A stretch of 64,000 nucleotides of DNA from Spirosoma profusum (GTDB lineage: Bacteria > Bacteroidota > Bacteroidia > Cytophagales > Spirosomataceae): contig NZ_JACWZY010000022.1 in NCBI RefSeq assembly GCF_014699005.1, positions 1 to 64,000 of the forward strand, read 5' to 3'. Below are positions 62,987 through 64,000 of this stretch, piece after piece. Every line of letters starts with the position of its first letter. The first letter of the stretch is position 1. The notes below the pieces were generated by a model. It was not told the origin of the DNA. It searched no databases and saw only the letters and a list, made by a program, of their open reading frames with translations. Both the position numbers and the translations under genes were made by a program.

Positions 62987-64000
62987 GTTTCGGAACTTTC
63001 TGCATCAGACGTAGCATCGATACTGTTTTTCCGCCAGAACCAGTAAAACGGCAATCCTGTGGCAATCAGGGCGAGACCTGTGAGTGCTTCACGAGGTTGG
63101 TTGATGAGCGTCATTCCCACCAGCAACGCGCAGAAACAGGCGAAAAAAGCGGGGATTAGCGGGTAACCTATTACGCGATAGGGACGTAGCAAATCAGGCT
63201 GTTTGATACGTAGCAGTATGACACCTACTGCTGTAGCGCCGTAAAAAATAAACGACGCAAATACCAGCATATCAGTCAATTGATCGAAACTACCCGACCA
63301 AACCAGTACAATCGACCAGCCACTTTGTAGCATAATGGCAACCGAAGGTGTTTTATGGCGTGGATGAATGACGGCCGCTGCTTTAAAAAACAGGCCGTCA
63401 CGCGCCATTGCATAAAAAAGCCGGGCGGGCATCAGAATCGATGCATTAGTTGAATTGGACGTAGTGATCAGGATCAATACCGAAATAAACGTAGCACCCG
63501 CCCAGCCAGCCGCCTGACGTATCACGTCAACAGCCGCGATTTTTCCGGGCATACCCGCCAACTGAATCAGTCCATCGATGGGCGTTACGTACACATACAC
63601 GACATTCAGCAGTACGTAGATACCAACAACGATGCTGGTGCCGATGCTTAGGGCAATCGGTAGATTTCGTTGGGGCTGTTTGATTTCTTCGCCGATATAC
63701 CCAATCTGATTCCAGCCTTCGTACCCCCAGAAAGCTCCCAGCGACGCTATCACCAATGAACCTAGTAAACTACTCCGTTCATTGGTCCCGATCGGCGGAA
63801 CCGAATGGGTCAGATTCGATAGACTTCCTGACTCAGCAGAAAAACCCAGCCAGGCAATTACAGCTACTGCCACAAATACAATGTAGATGAGTGCTCGACT
63901 GAACCCTTCTGCGAACGTAATGCCCCAGTAATTGAGTGAACTCAGAAACAGAATGAGCAACGTAGCGATGACTTTGACAATCAACTCGGCAGACTCGCCC
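62968..64000 (-). CDS. APC-family amino acid permease, truncated at the window edge
   Basis: The frame is open to position 64000, so the N-terminus (about 110-130 residues of a usual 450-480) lies outside. What is present covers helices 4-12, including FWGYEGWNQIGYIGEEIKQPQRN, LILITTSNSTNASILMPARLFYAMARDGLF and a C-terminal run of membrane helices. It should import amino acids with protons. The apparent start at 63984 is a TTG inside the gene and not the true start. Confidence 0.85.
   Translation of the reverse strand, partial: GESAELIVKVIATLLILFLSSLNYWGITFAEGFSRALIYIVFVAVAVIAWLGFSAESGSLSNLTHSVPPIGTNERSSLLGSLVIASLGAFWGYEGWNQIGYIGEEIKQPQRNLPIALSIGTSIVVGIYVLLNVVYVYVTPIDGLIQLAGMPGKIAAVDVIRQAAGWAGATFISVLILITTSNSTNASILMPARLFYAMARDGLFFKAAAVIHPRHKTPSVAIMLQSGWSIVLVWSGSFDQLTDMLVFASFIFYGATAVGVILLRIKQPDLLRPYRVIGYPLIPAFFACFCALLVGMTLINQPREALTGLALIATGLPFYWFWRKNSIDATSDAESSETHSTTG

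Noticed and set aside
63968..63984. Start codon of the amino acid permease at 63984
   Set aside because: The codon is TTG within an open frame that runs to the window edge; the family N-terminus is missing, so the gene is partial.

Overview
The window is from a member of the Bacteroidota, most likely a Cytophagales genome of the Spirosoma/Fibrella type. The evidence is a SusC/SusD pair, a PorQ component of type IX secretion (T9SS) with a protease carrying a T9SS-type C-terminal domain, DUF2911 and DKNYY proteins, a PadR-controlled FtsX/MacB-type permease, and promoters of the Bacteroidota form TTTG-N19-TANNTTTG (clearest at 21309-21339 and 44589-44619). Family assignments rest on motifs read by eye; no database search was run.

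Left part (1 to about 13.65 kb): this looks like accessory DNA. It holds a secreted reprolysin-like metalloprotease and, 2 bp downstream, a 692-residue repeat protein with about twenty 17-residue repeats. Next comes a graveyard of broken genes (4.24-5.56 kb), including an inverted, frameshifted copy of the repeat protein's C-terminal domain. A GH43 glycosidase, small secreted proteins and a serine hydrolase follow. The part ends with an IS4-like element whose transposase has an in-frame TAG, beside an IS3-like remnant. Its right border (13626-13649) matches the 3' end of a tRNA gene followed by a terminator but with no tRNA body, as expected at the right attachment site of an integrated element.

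Right part (13.7-64 kb): this looks like host chromosome. It contains miaE, msrA, a four-gene membrane/coiled-coil/actin-fold ATPase cluster of unknown role (16.0-19.5 kb), an EamA transporter, a MetR-like regulator, and a subtilase. A 12.7-kb locus (26.2-38.9 kb) joins SusC/SusD to two M14 carboxypeptidase-like proteins and an M20 peptidase, suggesting peptide rather than glycan use. Further on are a Nudix hydrolase, a DUF2911 protein, a PadR/HAAS-like/permease operon, a sodium:solute symporter preceded by an overlapping 41-residue membrane protein, two paralogous membrane proteins, a class III aminotransferase, an acyl-CoA carboxyltransferase, a GH20 hexosaminidase, a Gre factor, an ankyrin membrane protein, kdsC-porQ, and a truncated amino acid permease.

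Two DNA-level features stand out. First, the pentamer TACGT/ACGTA is several-fold over-represented through the right part (hand counts about 5-20 per kb against about 2 expected). Synonymous codons are apparently chosen to create it: most Leu-Arg, Ile-Arg and Val-Arg pairs inspected read CTA-CGT, ATA-CGT or GTA-CGT. The word is scarce in the transposase and in much of the left island. Second, nearly every gene boundary carries a long, near-perfect hairpin, and several of these fall into recognisable repeat families.
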